Shown: one piece after another, positions 8,003-18,050 of the stretch | Layout of the letters: every line of letters starts with the position of its first letter | Numbering within the stretch: the stretch's first letter is position 1 | NCBI RefSeq assembly: GCF_005047635.1 | Contig: NZ_SUKC01000013.1 | Location: 83,960 to 121,008 of the forward strand | DNA length: 37,049 bases | Reading direction: 5' to 3' | DNA from: Arthrobacter sp. CAU 1506 | Lineage (GTDB): Bacteria; Actinomycetota; Actinomycetes; Actinomycetales; Micrococcaceae | Translations under genes and position numbers: made by a program | Notes under the pieces: model-generated | Database searches by the model: none | Seen by the model: only the letters and a program-made list of their open reading frames with translations | Told to the model about the DNA's origin: nothing

Positions 8003-10950
8003 GCAGCACCCAGACCCATCGCCTGGCCGACGGCGGCCGCGTGGACCGCAGCGCCGAACTGAGCTTCACGGTGGACGGCACTGCCTACACCGGCTACCGC
8101 GGCGACACCGTGGCCAGCGCGCTGCTGGCCAACGGTGTAATCCGGTGCGGGAACTCCATGTACCTGGACCGTCCGCGCGGCATCATGAGCGCTGGCGTGG
8201 AAGAGGCCAACGCGCTGATCCATGTCTACGCCTCCGGACCGGCCAACCCGGTGGACGAGTCCATGCTCACCGCCACCACCGTGGAACTGCGGGACGGACT
8301 GCAGGCCCGCTACCTGTCCGGGCTGGGCACGCTGGATCCGCGCGACGACACCGCCCGCTACGACAAGAAGTACGTGCACGCCGACGTGGTGATCGTGGGC
8401 TCCGGTCCGGCCGGCCTGGCGGCAGCCCGCGAGGCCGTGCGCGGCGGCGGCCGGGTGATCCTGATCGAGCAGGACACCGAATTCGGCGGCTCACTGCTGT
8501 CGGCATCAGGCCAGCTGATCGAGGGCAAGCCTGCCGCCGAGTGGACCGCTGAGGTGCTGGCCGAACTCGAGGCTGCCGAAGAGTGCACGCTGCTGCGCCG
8601 CACCGTGGCCTTCGGCAGCTACGACTCCAACTACCTGCTGGCCAGCCAGCGCCGCACCGACCACCTGAGCGACGCTCCGGAAGGTGTCTCGCGCAGCCGG
8701 CTCTGGCACATCCGGGCGCAGCAGATTGTGCTCGCACCGGGTGCACTGGAGCGGCCGGTCACCTTCGCCAACAACGACCGGCCCGGCATCATGCTGGCCG
8801 GCGCTGTGCGCAGCTACGTCAACCGCTTCGCCGTGGCCCCGGGCCGCGCGCCGGTCTTCTTCACCACCAACGACAGCGTGTATGACGCGGTGGAGGACCT
8901 GCGGGCCGCGGGCCTTGCGGTCGCCGCGGTGGTGGACGCCCGCGCCGGGCTGTCCGCCAAGGCAGCGGCGGCCCGCGAAGCCGGCGTCGAGGTCATCGCC
9001 GGTTCCGCCGTGGTGGACACGGAGGGCGCCGGTGACGGCGGCCGGATCTCTGCCGTCACGGTCAGCTCGATTGACGACGGCGGTGCCCCGGTCGGTGCTA
9101 CCCGCCGGATCGAGTGCGATCTTCTGGCTGTTTCCGGCGGCTGGACTCCGACCATCCACCTGCACAGCCAGCGCCAGGGCAAGTCCCGTTGGGACGAAAA
9201 CCTTGCCGCGTTTGTCCCGGTCGCTCCGGTGGCGGGCCAGCAGGTGGCCGGTGCGCTGAACGGCACTTTCGATACCGCACACTGCGTACTGGAAGGTTCG
9301 GCCGCCGGCCGTGCGGCAGCACAGGCCGCCGGCTTCCCGGCAGCCGGGACGCAGGCGAGGCATCACACGGAGCCGGGCGCCGCCGTCGTTCCTTCCGCGG
9401 AAGACCGGAAGGCGGCAGCGGGCGAATTCCGCCAGCTGTGGCTGGTGCCCGCTGTGGATCAGGATGGTGCCGAACCGGACTGGCACAGCCATTTCGTGGA
9501 CCTACACCGGGATCAGACCGTGGCCGACGTGCTGCGGGCCACCGGCGCCGGCATGCGCAGCGTGGAGCACGTCAAGCGCTACACCTCCATCTCCACCGGC
9601 GACGAACAGGGCAAGACCTCGGGCGTGAACGTGATCGGCGTGATCGGGCATGCGCTGAAGAGCGGAGACATCGGCTCGATCGGCACCACCACCTACCGCG
9701 CGCCCTACACCCCGGTGGCCTTCGCTGCGCTCGCCGGCCGCAAGCGCGGCGAACTGTTCGACCCCGCGCGGCTGACCCCGATGCACGAGTGGCATCTGGC
9801 CAGCGGGGCCGAGTTCGAAGACGTAGGCCAGTGGAAGCGGCCCTGGTTCTTTCCGAAGGCCGGCGAGGACATGGAGACCGCCGTGCTGCGCGAATGCGCC
9901 GCCGTGCGCTCCTCGGTGGGCTTCATGGACGCCACCACGCTGGGCAAGATCGAGGTCCGTGGCAAGGACGCAGCCGAATTCCTGAACCGGATCTACACCA
10001 ACGGCTACACCAAGCTGAAGGTAGGCAAATGCCGCTACGGCGTGATGTGCACGCCAGACGGCATGATCTTCGACGACGGCACCGTGATGCGCCTGGCCGA
10101 AGACCGGTTCCTGCTGACCACCACCACCGGCGGGGCGGCCAAGGTTCTGGACTGGTTCGAAGAATGGCTGCAGACCGAGTGGCCGGAACTGGACGTGGTC
10201 TGCACCTCGGTCACCGAACAGTTCGCCACGGTGGCCGTGGTCGGGCCGAAGTCGCGGGCGGTAGTGGCCAAGCTGGCGCCGGAACTGGATGTCTCCAACG
10301 AGGCCTTCGCGTTCATGGACTTCCGCGACGTCACGCTGGCCAGCGGCATCCCCGCGCGGATCTGCCGGATCTCCTTCTCCGGTGAACTGGCCTTCGAAAT
10401 CAACGTGGACGCCTGGTACGGCCGGGCGGTGTGGGAAGCGGTGGCCGAGGCCGGCGACGAGTTCGGCATCACCCCCTACGGAACCGAAACCATGCACGTG
10501 CTGCGGGCCGAAAAGGGCTTCATCATCGTGGGTCAGGACACCGACGGCACGGTGACCCCGCAGGACGCCGGGATGGAATGGATCGTCTCCAAGGCCAAGG
10601 ACTTTGTGGGCAACCGTTCCTACACCCGGGCCGACAACGTGCGCACCGACCGCAAACAACTGGTCGGCGTGCTCCCGGTAGACCAAGACGTGCTGCTGCC
10701 TGAAGGGGCCCAGCTGGTCAAGCAGGGCACCCGGATCGCCCCGGCCGAGGCTCCGGTACCGATGGAGGGCCACGTAACCTCCAGCTACCGCAGCGCGGCA
10801 CTGGGCCGCACCTTCGGCCTGGCCCTGATCAAGAACGGCCGCGACCGCATCGGCGAAACCCTGCTGGCCCCGCTGGACGGCAAGCTGGTGGAGGTCACCG
10901 TTGCAGACACCGTACTCTTCGACCCGGAAGGAAGCCGCCGAGATGGCTGA
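7999..10950 (+). CDS. soxA: Sarcosine oxidase alpha subunit
   Basis: This large subunit has 983 residues. Residues 1-95 form a 2Fe-2S-like/plug domain ([25 protein letters not shown]). A dinucleotide-binding fold follows from about 129 ([17 protein letters not shown]), for the non-covalent NAD+ of this family. From about residue 590 there is a GcvT-like folate-binding domain ([30 protein letters not shown]) that captures the methyl group as 5,10-methylene-THF. The GTG start overlaps the soxD stop in GTGA, so translation is probably coupled. Because the subunit delivers methylene-THF, the adjacent glyA, sdaA and purU make metabolic sense. Confidence 0.97.
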   Translation: MSSTQTHRLADGGRVDRSAELSFTVDGTAYTGYRGDTVASALLANGVIRCGNSMYLDRPRGIMSAGVEEANALIHVYASGPANPVDESMLTATTVELRDGLQARYLSGLGTLDPRDDTARYDKKYVHADVVIVGSGPAGLAAAREAVRGGGRVILIEQDTEFGGSLLSASGQLIEGKPAAEWTAEVLAELEAAEECTLLRRTVAFGSYDSNYLLASQRRTDHLSDAPEGVSRSRLWHIRAQQIVLAPGALERPVTFANNDRPGIMLAGAVRSYVNRFAVAPGRAPVFFTTNDSVYDAVEDLRAAGLAVAAVVDARAGLSAKAAAAREAGVEVIAGSAVVDTEGAGDGGRISAVTVSSIDDGGAPVGATRRIECDLLAVSGGWTPTIHLHSQRQGKSRWDENLAAFVPVAPVAGQQVAGALNGTFDTAHCVLEGSAAGRAAAQAAGFPAAGTQARHHTEPGAAVVPSAEDRKAAAGEFRQLWLVPAVDQDGAEPDWHSHFVDLHRDQTVADVLRATGAGMRSVEHVKRYTSISTGDEQGKTSGVNVIGVIGHALKSGDIGSIGTTTYRAPYTPVAFAALAGRKRGELFDPARLTPMHEWHLASGAEFEDVGQWKRPWFFPKAGEDMETAVLRECAAVRSSVGFMDATTLGKIEVRGKDAAEFLNRIYTNGYTKLKVGKCRYGVMCTPDGMIFDDGTVMRLAEDRFLLTTTTGGAAKVLDWFEEWLQTEWPELDVVCTSVTEQFATVAVVGPKSRAVVAKLAPELDVSNEAFAFMDFRDVTLASGIPARICRISFSGELAFEINVDAWYGRAVWEAVAEAGDEFGITPYGTETMHVLRAEKGFIIVGQDTDGTVTPQDAGMEWIVSKAKDFVGNRSYTRADNVRTDRKQLVGVLPVDQDVLLPEGAQLVKQGTRIAPAEAPVPMEGHVTSSYRSAALGRTFGLALIKNGRDRIGETLLAPLDGKLVEVTVADTVLFDPEGSRRDG

Positions 10951-11602
10951 GCAACTGATGGAACAGTCCGAACACAAGTCGACACGGACCGGCGAGCCGG
11001 TCCACCTGCGGCGCAGCCCGCTGGCCCACCTGGCCGAAGCCATCCGTGGCGGCGAAGTGGCGGGGGAGCGCGGCGTGGCGCTGCGCGAAGTGCCGTTCCT
11101 GACCATGGTCGGCCTCCGCGCTGAGCCGGGCTCGGCTGCGGCCGCCGCCCTGGAAGCGGCCGCAGGAGCGCCGTTGCCCGGCAAGGTCGGCCAAGTCACC
11201 GGAGATCCGGACGGCACGGCGGTGCTCTGGCTGGGGCCGGACGAGTACCTGCTGGTCGCGCCGGACCGCTCGGCACTGGCCACGGACCTGGCTGCCGCGC
11301 TCGGCGGTGAGCCGGGCGCCGTCGTCGACCTCTCGGCCAACCGCACCACGCTGGAGCTGTCCGGCCCGTCGGCTCGACGGGTGCTGGAAAAGGGCTGCCA
11401 TGCGGACCTGCATCCCCGGGCCTTCGGTCCCGGCACGGCGGTCAGCACGCAGCTGGCCACGGTGCCGGTGCTGCTCTGGCAGACCGCCGAGCGCCACGAC
11501 GGCCCGGTCTACCGGATCATGCCGCGGGCATCGTTCGCCGACTTCACCGCCCGCTGGCTGCTGGACGCGATGACGGAGTTCGCTGCGCCAGAGGTTGATT
11601 GA
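10943..11602 (+). CDS. soxG: Sarcosine oxidase gamma subunit
   Basis: This is the structural gamma subunit (219 residues) of heterotetrameric sarcosine oxidase, with a degenerate GcvT/YgfZ-like fold. Typical family text is visible: [13 protein letters not shown] near residue 50, [39 protein letters not shown] and the C-terminal [15 protein letters not shown]. The ATG at 10943 follows GGAAGGAAG and overlaps the end of soxA by 8 nt. The open frame runs further upstream to 10901 inside soxA. It is followed directly by sdaA. Confidence 0.95.
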   Translation: MAEQLMEQSEHKSTRTGEPVHLRRSPLAHLAEAIRGGEVAGERGVALREVPFLTMVGLRAEPGSAAAAALEAAAGAPLPGKVGQVTGDPDGTAVLWLGPDEYLLVAPDRSALATDLAAALGGEPGAVVDLSANRTTLELSGPSARRVLEKGCHADLHPRAFGPGTAVSTQLATVPVLLWQTAERHDGPVYRIMPRASFADFTARWLLDAMTEFAAPEVD

Positions 11603-11603
11603 G

Positions 11604-13088
11604 ATGGCACTGAGCGCGCTGGACCTGTTCTCGATCGGCATCGGACCGTCGTCGTCGCACACCGTGGGTCCGATGCGGGCCGCCCGGCAGTTCGCCGAGT
11701 CGCTGGCCGACGACGGGCTGCTGGAGTCGGTGGCCCGGGTCAAGGCGGAGCTGTTCGGCTCGCTCGGTGCCACCGGCATCGGCCATGGGTCGGATAAAGC
11801 GGTGGTCTTGGGCCTGCAAGGCGAGGACCCGGAATCCGTGGACCCGGACGCTGCGAATGCCCAGGTGGAAGAAGCCGCCGCCGGCCGGAAGCTCCAGTTG
11901 GCCGGCACGCAGCCGGTGGAGTTCGACCGAGACACGGACGTGGTGCTGCACCGCCGCCGCTCGCTGCCGGCCCATCCGAATGGGATGACCTTCACCGCGT
12001 ACGACGCCGATGGCTCGCCGCTGCGTGAATCCTCCTATTATTCGGTGGGCGGCGGGTTCGTGGTGCCGGCCGAGGAGGCCGAGCAAGCGGCCGAGGCGGC
12101 CGACACCAGCGAGGCGACGGATGCCACCGGTGCGACCGACGCGGACGCTTCCGCCGAAGCGGCCGGCGCCACCGTGCCTGGTGCTGCGGAGGGTCAAATC
12201 CCGTATCCGTTCACCAGCGGCGCCGAGCTGCTGGCTCGCTGCCGCGAGGCCGGGATGTCCATCGCCGGCGTGATGCTGGCCAACGAGCTCAGCTGGCGGA
12301 GCGAGCCCGAGCTTCGGGCCGCGCTGCTGCGGATCTGGGCCGTGATGCAGGAATGCGTCGAAAACGGCTGCACCCGCACCGAAGAGAGGCTGCCCGGCTC
12401 GCTGCTGGTCCGCCGTCGCGCTCCGGGACTGCGGCGGAGGCTGCGTGCCGCCGAGGCAGCCCGCGTCGCAGAGGGCACGCCGGACGCGGACCCGCTGTGG
12501 GCGATGGAATGGGTGAACCTGTACGCGCTGGCGGTCAACGAGGAGAACGCCTCGGGTGGCCGGATTGTCACCGCGCCCACCAATGGCGCGGCCGGGATCC
12601 TGCCCGCCGTCCTGCACTACTACACCCGGTTCGTGCCCGGCGCCGACGACGACGCAGTGGTGGACTTCCTGCTTACCGCGGCCGCAATCGGCATCCTGTT
12701 CAAGACCAACGCCTCGATTTCCGGGGCCGAGGTCGGCTGCCAGGGCGAGGTCGGTTCGGCCTGTTCGATGGCCGCGGGTGCACTCTGTGCAGTGCTGGGC
12801 GGGACTCCCGAACAGGTGGAGAATGCCGCAGAAGTAGGCATCGAGCACAACCTGGGCCTCACTTGCGATCCGGTGGGCGGGCTGGTGCAGATTCCGTGCA
12901 TCGAACGTAACGCCATCGCCAGCGTGAAGGCCATCAATGCCGCGCGGCTGGCACTGGCCGGCGACGGCGACCATCGGGTATCGCTGGACATGGCGATCAA
13001 AACCATGCGCGATACCGGGGCGGACATGAAGGCCAAGTACAAGGAGACGTCCCGCGGCGGACTGGCCGTGAACGTCGTCGAATGCTGA
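11604..13088 (+). CDS. sdaA: L-serine ammonia-lyase (serine dehydratase), single-chain iron-sulfur type
   Basis: The enzyme converts L-serine to pyruvate and ammonia using a 4Fe-4S cluster. It has 494 residues. The beta domain ([35 protein letters not shown]) precedes the alpha domain ([18 protein letters not shown]). Probable cluster cysteines are Cys379, Cys421 and Cys432, with the same 42- and 11-residue gaps as Cys342, Cys384 and Cys395 of E. coli SdaA. Residues about 155-197 are an Ala/Glu/Asp/Thr-rich insertion not found in the usual 455-460-residue enzymes. Its frame is continuous and both domains are intact. The ATG at 11604 lies two bases after the soxG stop. It drains the serine made by GlyA. 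Confidence 0.95.
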   Translation: MALSALDLFSIGIGPSSSHTVGPMRAARQFAESLADDGLLESVARVKAELFGSLGATGIGHGSDKAVVLGLQGEDPESVDPDAANAQVEEAAAGRKLQLAGTQPVEFDRDTDVVLHRRRSLPAHPNGMTFTAYDADGSPLRESSYYSVGGGFVVPAEEAEQAAEAADTSEATDATGATDADASAEAAGATVPGAAEGQIPYPFTSGAELLARCREAGMSIAGVMLANELSWRSEPELRAALLRIWAVMQECVENGCTRTEERLPGSLLVRRRAPGLRRRLRAAEAARVAEGTPDADPLWAMEWVNLYALAVNEENASGGRIVTAPTNGAAGILPAVLHYYTRFVPGADDDAVVDFLLTAAAIGILFKTNASISGAEVGCQGEVGSACSMAAGALCAVLGGTPEQVENAAEVGIEHNLGLTCDPVGGLVQIPCIERNAIASVKAINAARLALAGDGDHRVSLDMAIKTMRDTGADMKAKYKETSRGGLAVNVVEC

Positions 13089-13105
13089 ACGAGAACAGGA
13101 ACATC

Positions 13106-13969
13106 ATGCCGAACCACAATGAGCACATCCTGACGCTTGACTGCCCCGAGCGGCTGGGCCTGGTGCATGCCGTCTCCGGCTTCCTGGTGGAGCACGGACA
13201 AACTATCCAAGAGCTCAATCAGTTCGACGACCGGCGGGCCGGGCACTTCTTCATGCGCACGGACTTCGCCGGACAGAGCGGCGCCGCAACATCCACCGAC
13301 CAGTTGCGCGAAGCATTCGCGCCGCTCGCCGAGCAGTACGGGATGGCCTGGCAGCTGGAGCCGAAGGGCCGCAAGCGGCGGGTGCTGGTGATGGTGTCCA
13401 AGTTTGGGCACTGCCTGAACGATCTGCTGTTCCGCTCGCGGATGGGGGAGCTGCCGGTGGAAATCGTGGCCGTCGTCTCCAATCATCTGGACCACAAGGG
13501 GCTGGTGGAGTGGCACAACATTCCCTACCACCATGTGCCGGTCACACCGGAAACGAAACCTGCCGCCGAAGCCGAACTGCTGGAGCTGATCGAGGCGCAC
13601 GATGTGGAGCTGGTAGTGCTGGCCCGCTACATGCAGGTGCTCAGCGACCACCTCAGCCGGGAACTGACGGGGCGTACCATCAACATCCACCATTCATTCC
13701 TGCCGAGCTTCAAGGGCGCCAAGCCCTACCACCAGGCCTATGAAAAGGGCGTCAAAACCGTTGGCGCCACCGCGCACTACGTCAACGCCGAGCTCGACGA
13801 GGGCCCGATCATCGCCCAGCAGACGGTGGAGGTGGACCATACGTTCGGTCCCGAGGATCTGGTGGCCGCCGGACGCGATACGGAGTGCAAGGCGTTGACG
13901 AATGCGGTCAAGTGGCACTGCGAGGGACGAGTGATTTTGCACGGGAACCGGACTGTGGTGTTGCGGTAG
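13106..13969 (+). CDS. purU: Formyltetrahydrofolate deformylase
   Basis: The enzyme hydrolyses 10-formyl-THF to formate and THF. It has 287 residues. An N-terminal ACT domain (HILTLDCPERLGLVHAVSGFL) precedes a formyltransferase-like catalytic domain. The catalytic residues Asn193 and His195 (INIHHSFLPSFKGAKPYHQAYEKGVK) and Asp231 (LDEGPII) are present. An upstream in-frame ATG at 13082 overlaps the sdaA stop. I prefer 13106 because AGGA lies just before it and the protein then begins next to the ACT domain. As the last gene of the operon it regenerates THF when one-carbon units from sarcosine exceed the glycine available to GlyA. Confidence 0.95.
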   Translation: MPNHNEHILTLDCPERLGLVHAVSGFLVEHGQTIQELNQFDDRRAGHFFMRTDFAGQSGAATSTDQLREAFAPLAEQYGMAWQLEPKGRKRRVLVMVSKFGHCLNDLLFRSRMGELPVEIVAVVSNHLDHKGLVEWHNIPYHHVPVTPETKPAAEAELLELIEAHDVELVVLARYMQVLSDHLSRELTGRTINIHHSFLPSFKGAKPYHQAYEKGVKTVGATAHYVNAELDEGPIIAQQTVEVDHTFGPEDLVAAGRDTECKALTNAVKWHCEGRVILHGNRTVVLR

Positions 13970-13980
13970 TCGGTTTGGCG

Positions 13981-14186
13981 GGGATGGATAATTTCCAACG
14001 CGCTTAGCGGTCAGGGCGGGCCCTTTCGTGTCGACTCCGTCGCCACGCAGGGACCCTGCCGCCCTGACCTTCCCCGCTCGTTCCTCGCACGGCGATGCGC
14101 GCTTATGGAAACTACCCATCCCTCCTGAAGCACGCGCGTTCCTCGGTGGGTGAGTCGCGCTTATGGAAACTACCCATCCCTTCTGA
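13981..14186. repeat. Nested inverted/direct repeat element after purU
   Basis: Two 31-nt direct copies (14098-14128 and 14156-14186) differ at one base and are 58 nt apart. A third, inverted copy at 13981-13997 matches 14106-14122 at 15 of 17 positions. Between them lies a perfect 11-bp inverted repeat (14009-14019 with 14059-14069). The whole can fold into nested stems. It lies in the 416-nt gap before the TetR gene and may also act as the operon terminator. It has no plausible reading frame. Confidence 0.75.
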
Positions 14187-14336
14187 CCAGCTGGCTCGCT
14201 TCGGGTTCAGCGATGCGCCCACCAGCCCTTTCCTCCGGCCGCACATTCGACTGGATGGTCAGCAAAACCGCTCGCGGTATCACTGATGCCGTAACTGGCG
14301 TTGGCGGGTGTGATGTTGGTCTAAGTTTTTGCAGGA
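14187..14336. other. Rest of gap between repeat element and tetR
   Basis: This is non-coding sequence in which I see no further gene, repeat or clear promoter. Confidence 0.5.
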
Positions 14337-14350
14337 GTGCAAGTTTGCAC
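14337..14350. promoter_or_regulatory. Putative TetR operator
   Basis: GTGCAA-GT-TTGCAC is a perfect inverted repeat 35 bp before the GTG of the TetR gene. It suits autoregulation of the tetR-MFS pair. Confidence 0.5.
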
Positions 14351-14385
14351 TTGTGAATGTATTTGGACGCTGGCACACTGGTTCG

Positions 14386-15030
14386 GTGAGTCAACTAAGT
14401 TCCCTGCGCGAGCGTAAGCGCGCTGAGTGCTGGGCCGCGCTGCATGAGGCCGCGGCCGAAGTTGCGCTGGAAGACGGCATTGAAAGCGTCACGGTTGACG
14501 GGGTCGCCGGCGCCGCGGGGGTTTCCCCACGCACATTCTTCAACTACTTCCCGTGCAAGGAAGACGCAGTGCTGGGCCTCCGGGAGCCGGTGCTGGACGA
14601 TGCCATGCTGGAGGCATTCGACGTCCACGCGAACCTGCTGGATGAAGTCGGCAAACTGATGCTGGCGGTGACCCGGTCCATCCAAGGCGGCGACGACGCG
14701 ATCCGCCACCAAATCCTGCACAAGTACCCGCACCTGCTGCACCGCCGCGTCCAGTACGTGGTCAAAGTGGAGCACCTGGTCACCACGGCGGTCTCCGAAC
14801 TGCTCGCCGGTTCGGACCGGCTCGCGGACGCCGAGCGGATTCTGGCTGCGCACCCTGTTGGCGGGCAGTACACCGCCGAAGACACCGCCCGCCTGCTCGT
14901 GATGACGGCCGGCACGGCACTCCGCTTTGCCATGCAAAAAACCATGTCCCAACCCACCCTGGAATCGCAGACCGAGGCGCTCGAGCATAGCTTGGCCCTG
15001 CTGCGTGCAGTCCTGAAGGAATCCGAATGA
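14386..15030 (+). CDS. TetR-family transcriptional regulator
   Basis: This is a 214-residue regulator. A helix-turn-helix lies at about residues 8-55 (KRAECWAALHEAAAEVALEDGIESVTVDGVAGAAGVSPRTFFNYFPCKEDAVLG), with the TFFNYFP signature of the family. A helical ligand/dimer domain follows. The frame is open to 14329, but the GTG at 14386 places the helix-turn-helix at the usual distance from the start. Its stop overlaps the ATG of the downstream MFS transporter in ATGA, a common local repressor-efflux arrangement. It probably represses the pair through the palindrome at 14337-14350; the ligand is unknown. Confidence 0.92.
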   Translation: MSQLSSLRERKRAECWAALHEAAAEVALEDGIESVTVDGVAGAAGVSPRTFFNYFPCKEDAVLGLREPVLDDAMLEAFDVHANLLDEVGKLMLAVTRSIQGGDDAIRHQILHKYPHLLHRRVQYVVKVEHLVTTAVSELLAGSDRLADAERILAAHPVGGQYTAEDTARLLVMTAGTALRFAMQKTMSQPTLESQTEALEHSLALLRAVLKESE

Positions 15031-16700
15031 AGAAAGAGAGCCTGCAGGCGCAACAGCGCCCCGCGGCATCCGCATCGTCCCAGCCGGGTCAGCATGGCCA
15101 CAGCCATGGCAACCTGCTGCTGGTGTTCGTTGCGCTGATGATGGCCATGTTGCTGGCCGCCCTGAACCAGACCATCCTGGCAACCGCATTGCCCACCATT
15201 GTGGGTGAACTGAACGGTGCCAACCTGATGCTCTGGGTGATCACCGCTTACATTCTGGCCGCCACCATCATGATGCCCATCTACGGCAAGTTGGGTGACC
15301 AGATCGGGCGTAAGTATCTGCTGGTCGGCGCCATCATCGTGTTCTTGATCGGTTCGGTGATTGGTGCCCTGGCGCCCGACATGGGCTGGCTGATTGTGTC
15401 CCGCGTGGTGCAGGGCCTTGGCGGTGGCGGGTTGATGATCCTGTCGCAGGCCATTATCGCGGACGTGGTTCCGGCGCGGGAACGCGGCAAGTATATGGGT
15501 GCCATGGGTGGTGTCTTCGCGTTTTCCTCCGTGGTGGGCCCGCTGCTGGGCGGCTGGTTCACCGAGGGGCCGGGCTGGCGCTGGGCTTTCTGGTTCAACC
15601 TGCCAGTGGGCGCCTTGGCGCTGATTGGCGCGCTGTTCTTCCTGAAGTCGCGGCCGGTCACGGTGCGCCCGAAGCTGGATTTCTGGGGCATGCTGCTGAT
15701 GGCGGCGGCCACTACCGGACTGGTCTTGGTGAGCAGTTGGGGCGGCAGCACCTACGCCTGGTCGGATCCGATGATCATCGGGCTGATCGCCGCAACGGTG
15801 CTGACCGCCGTCGGATTTGTCCTGGTGGAGCGGAAGACCGCCGAGCCCATCATCCCCATGTCCATGTTCCGCGACCGCAATTTCATCATGACCACCATTG
15901 CGGGCCTGTTTGTCTCCGTGGCCATGTTCGGCGCGCTCGGCTACATGCCCACTTACTTCCAGATGGCAACCGGGGTATCAGCGACCGCGGCCGGCCTGCT
16001 GATGATCCCGATGATGGCTGCGCTGCTGGCCTCGTCAATGATCTCCGGCGTCCTGGTGTCGAAAACCGGCCGCTACAAGTGGATGCCGGTGGTCGGCTCC
16101 GCCATCGTGGCGGTTGCCCTGCTGCTGATGAGCTTTGTGCACGCTGACACCGGTATCTGGGTGCTCTGCGTATATCTGGGCCTGCTCGGGCTCGGCTTGG
16201 GTCTGAACATGCAGATCCTGGTGCTGATCGTGCAGAACTCCTTCCCGCTGCGGCAGGTAGGAACGGCGACGGCGGCCAACAACTTCTTCCGCCAGATCGG
16301 CGCCACGCTCGGTTCGGCCGTCGTGGGCAGCCTCTTCGCCCACCGCCTGGTCGATCTCCTGACCGACCGGCTGCCGAGCGCAGCGGTCGCAGCCACCGGC
16401 GGCGGCAACTCGCTGACCCCGGACATGGTGGAGCACCTGCCGGCACCTGTGCATGACGTCATCGTCGCGTCCTACAACGAAGCCCTGATGCCGCTGTTCC
16501 TCTATATGGTCCCGCTGGCGCTGGCCGCCACCGTGCTCTGCCTGTTCGTGGTGGAAAAGCCGCTGGCCACCACGCTGGAACCCGATGTCATGCCAGAGGC
16601 AATTTCGGAGGGGAACGTGATGATCACCGCCGAGACCGAGGGCAACCATCCGGCGAACACGGACCTGCGCGGAGCCGAAGCCGAAGCCGGACGCCGCTAG
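15027..16700 (+). CDS. DHA2-family MFS drug-efflux transporter (EmrB/QacA type)
   Basis: This is a predicted 14-segment proton-driven exporter of 557 residues. TM1 holds LLAALNQTILATALPTIVGEL. Motif A is YGKLGDQIGRKYLL, and motif C-like sequence GVFAFSSVVGPLLGGWF lies in TM5. The N terminus has a Gln/His-rich stretch (GQHGHSHGN) and the C terminus is a hydrophilic tail. Its ATG overlaps the TetR stop, so the two are translationally coupled. Export of an antibiotic, dye or metabolite is expected from the family; the substrate cannot be read from sequence. Confidence 0.92.
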   Translation: MKKESLQAQQRPAASASSQPGQHGHSHGNLLLVFVALMMAMLLAALNQTILATALPTIVGELNGANLMLWVITAYILAATIMMPIYGKLGDQIGRKYLLVGAIIVFLIGSVIGALAPDMGWLIVSRVVQGLGGGGLMILSQAIIADVVPARERGKYMGAMGGVFAFSSVVGPLLGGWFTEGPGWRWAFWFNLPVGALALIGALFFLKSRPVTVRPKLDFWGMLLMAAATTGLVLVSSWGGSTYAWSDPMIIGLIAATVLTAVGFVLVERKTAEPIIPMSMFRDRNFIMTTIAGLFVSVAMFGALGYMPTYFQMATGVSATAAGLLMIPMMAALLASSMISGVLVSKTGRYKWMPVVGSAIVAVALLLMSFVHADTGIWVLCVYLGLLGLGLGLNMQILVLIVQNSFPLRQVGTATAANNFFRQIGATLGSAVVGSLFAHRLVDLLTDRLPSAAVAATGGGNSLTPDMVEHLPAPVHDVIVASYNEALMPLFLYMVPLALAATVLCLFVVEKPLATTLEPDVMPEAISEGNVMITAETEGNHPANTDLRGAEAEAGRR

Positions 16701-16713
16701 CACCCGTCCTGAA

Positions 16714-16744
16714 GCGTGCCGCCGCTCCGGCGGCGGTGGCACGC
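16714..16744 (+). terminator. Hairpin terminator after MFS gene
   Basis: A 12-bp GC stem with a 3-nt bulge and a TCCG loop starts 14 nt after the MFS stop. No long U-run follows. It separates this gene from the convergent protease gene. Confidence 0.6.
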
Positions 16745-16817
16745 ACGGGCCGTTCTTCCCGGTGGATACGCCCGGGGCAGAGGCCCGCCGCCCGGCGGCG
16801 GTTCCTGCTCGGAATTC

Positions 16818-17921
16818 CTATAACTCGGGAACGCACTCGCCTTGGCCCAGCAACGAAAGGCCCGAGAGATCGCCGTCGGCAAATTCCAGGATGTCGTGCG
16901 AGGCCTGCGCATACATCAGCTGGTTGGGGTCATCGACGTGGTCCAGGCCGATCAGGTGGCCCAGCTCGTGCATGATGATGGCTCGGGCGGCATCCTTTCC
17001 CGCGGGCGCACCGAGCAGCTGGCGGAATTGCGGAGTGTCCAGTTCGATCTGGCCGGAAACGTATGCGGAAACCCCGCCCCGCGAGGCCCAGCCGCTGCCG
17101 CCTAGGCCGATGGTCGGGCCGGCCAGAGCGGGGCTATGGTCGGGATCGGACCAGGCAATCAACACCGGGGCCCAGCGCTCGCCGTAGCGGTCCGGTTGGT
17201 AGGACGGGCGCTTCTCGGTGGGCTGCTCAGTGGTGGTTCCTTCATAAATGAACTGCAGGCCGGTGGCATCGGAGACGCGCTGCACCGCTTGGTGCACCAG
17301 TTCCGTGCTGCCCGCGGGGGAGCCCACCGCGCGGACCACATAGCGGATAGGGCGGCACGGATCGTAGGCGATGTAGTCCTGTGCCGCGGTTGGCGAAGCA
17401 AGGAAGCGGTACGAATTGCTTTCCTCGTACAGCGGCGCAGGAACGCCCAGCGGCGCCTCCGCTATATCTACGCCCGACGGTGGAAACCCGCCGTGGCCCA
17501 AGCCCTCAGCCGTGGAACCGCCGTCGAACGGGACACTCTCAGCCGCACCGCTGGGTGGCACCGCCGCCGCGAACTTCGGTTGGGCCAGCCAAACGAACGC
17601 CCATGCCACAAGTCCCGCAACGGCAGCGAGCAGGACCAGCTTGCCGAGCGGCGACGGGCCGCCCCGCGGCTTCGCCTCCTGCCGCGCGGTCGACAGGTGC
17701 AGCGCCGGAGCCAGCGGGCGGACGGGCTGCTGCCACGGAACCGGGCCAGGCCGCGAGGTCGGATTGACCCAGGCATCCTGCTGCTCGGTGCCGGCATCCG
17801 GATTCGGGCCGCTGCCGGACTCGGCCAAGGCCCATTGCGGCACCCGACCGGTCCGGGATCTGGGCGTGGCCCGGCCAACGCCCGGCGCATCGCCCGGGCC
17901 GTCGGTCGGCGGCCAGCTCAT
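16818..17921 (-). CDS. Membrane-anchored matrixin-like zinc metalloprotease
   Basis: This is a 367-residue protein. Residues 1-100 are Pro/Gly/Ser-rich and probably disordered. One membrane segment follows ([19 protein letters not shown], about 110-130), and then an extracellular domain. That domain ends with the metzincin zinc motif [11 protein letters not shown] (His318, Glu319, His322, His328) and a possible Met-turn at Met336 (NQLM). [12 protein letters not shown] supports a matrixin/M10A-like fold. The frame is open to 18020, but the ATG at 17921 has AAGGGGG in front. The target is unknown; surface or cell-wall protein processing is a guess. It is unlinked functionally to its neighbours and is transcribed convergently to the MFS gene. 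Confidence 0.85.
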
Positions 17922-18050
17922 GGTCCCCCTTGCCTGGCGGACAGCGGGAGCATCGTTGCCCCGCTTGCCCCACACTAACCAAGCCGTGAGACAAACGGTA
18001 GATGTCCGCCAGGTGGCCAACAGGTGAACTGGCCCGCCGGGGGAGGGGGA

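Noticed and set aside
9502-11460. 652-residue open frame on the minus strand opposite soxA-soxG
   Set aside because: It is a GC-driven shadow frame with no recognisable domain; the plus-strand genes are certain. The same holds for long antisense frames at 27248-28987, 33363-34967, 25096-26580 and 5763-7085.
12070-12195. Possible double frameshift in sdaA
   Set aside because: The frame is continuous, the domains on both sides and the cluster cysteines keep family spacing, and codon use fits an in-frame insertion.
13082-13105. Earlier ATG of purU overlapping the sdaA stop
   Set aside because: In frame but lacks a ribosome-binding site as good as the one before 13106; it would add eight residues outside the ACT domain. 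It remains possible.
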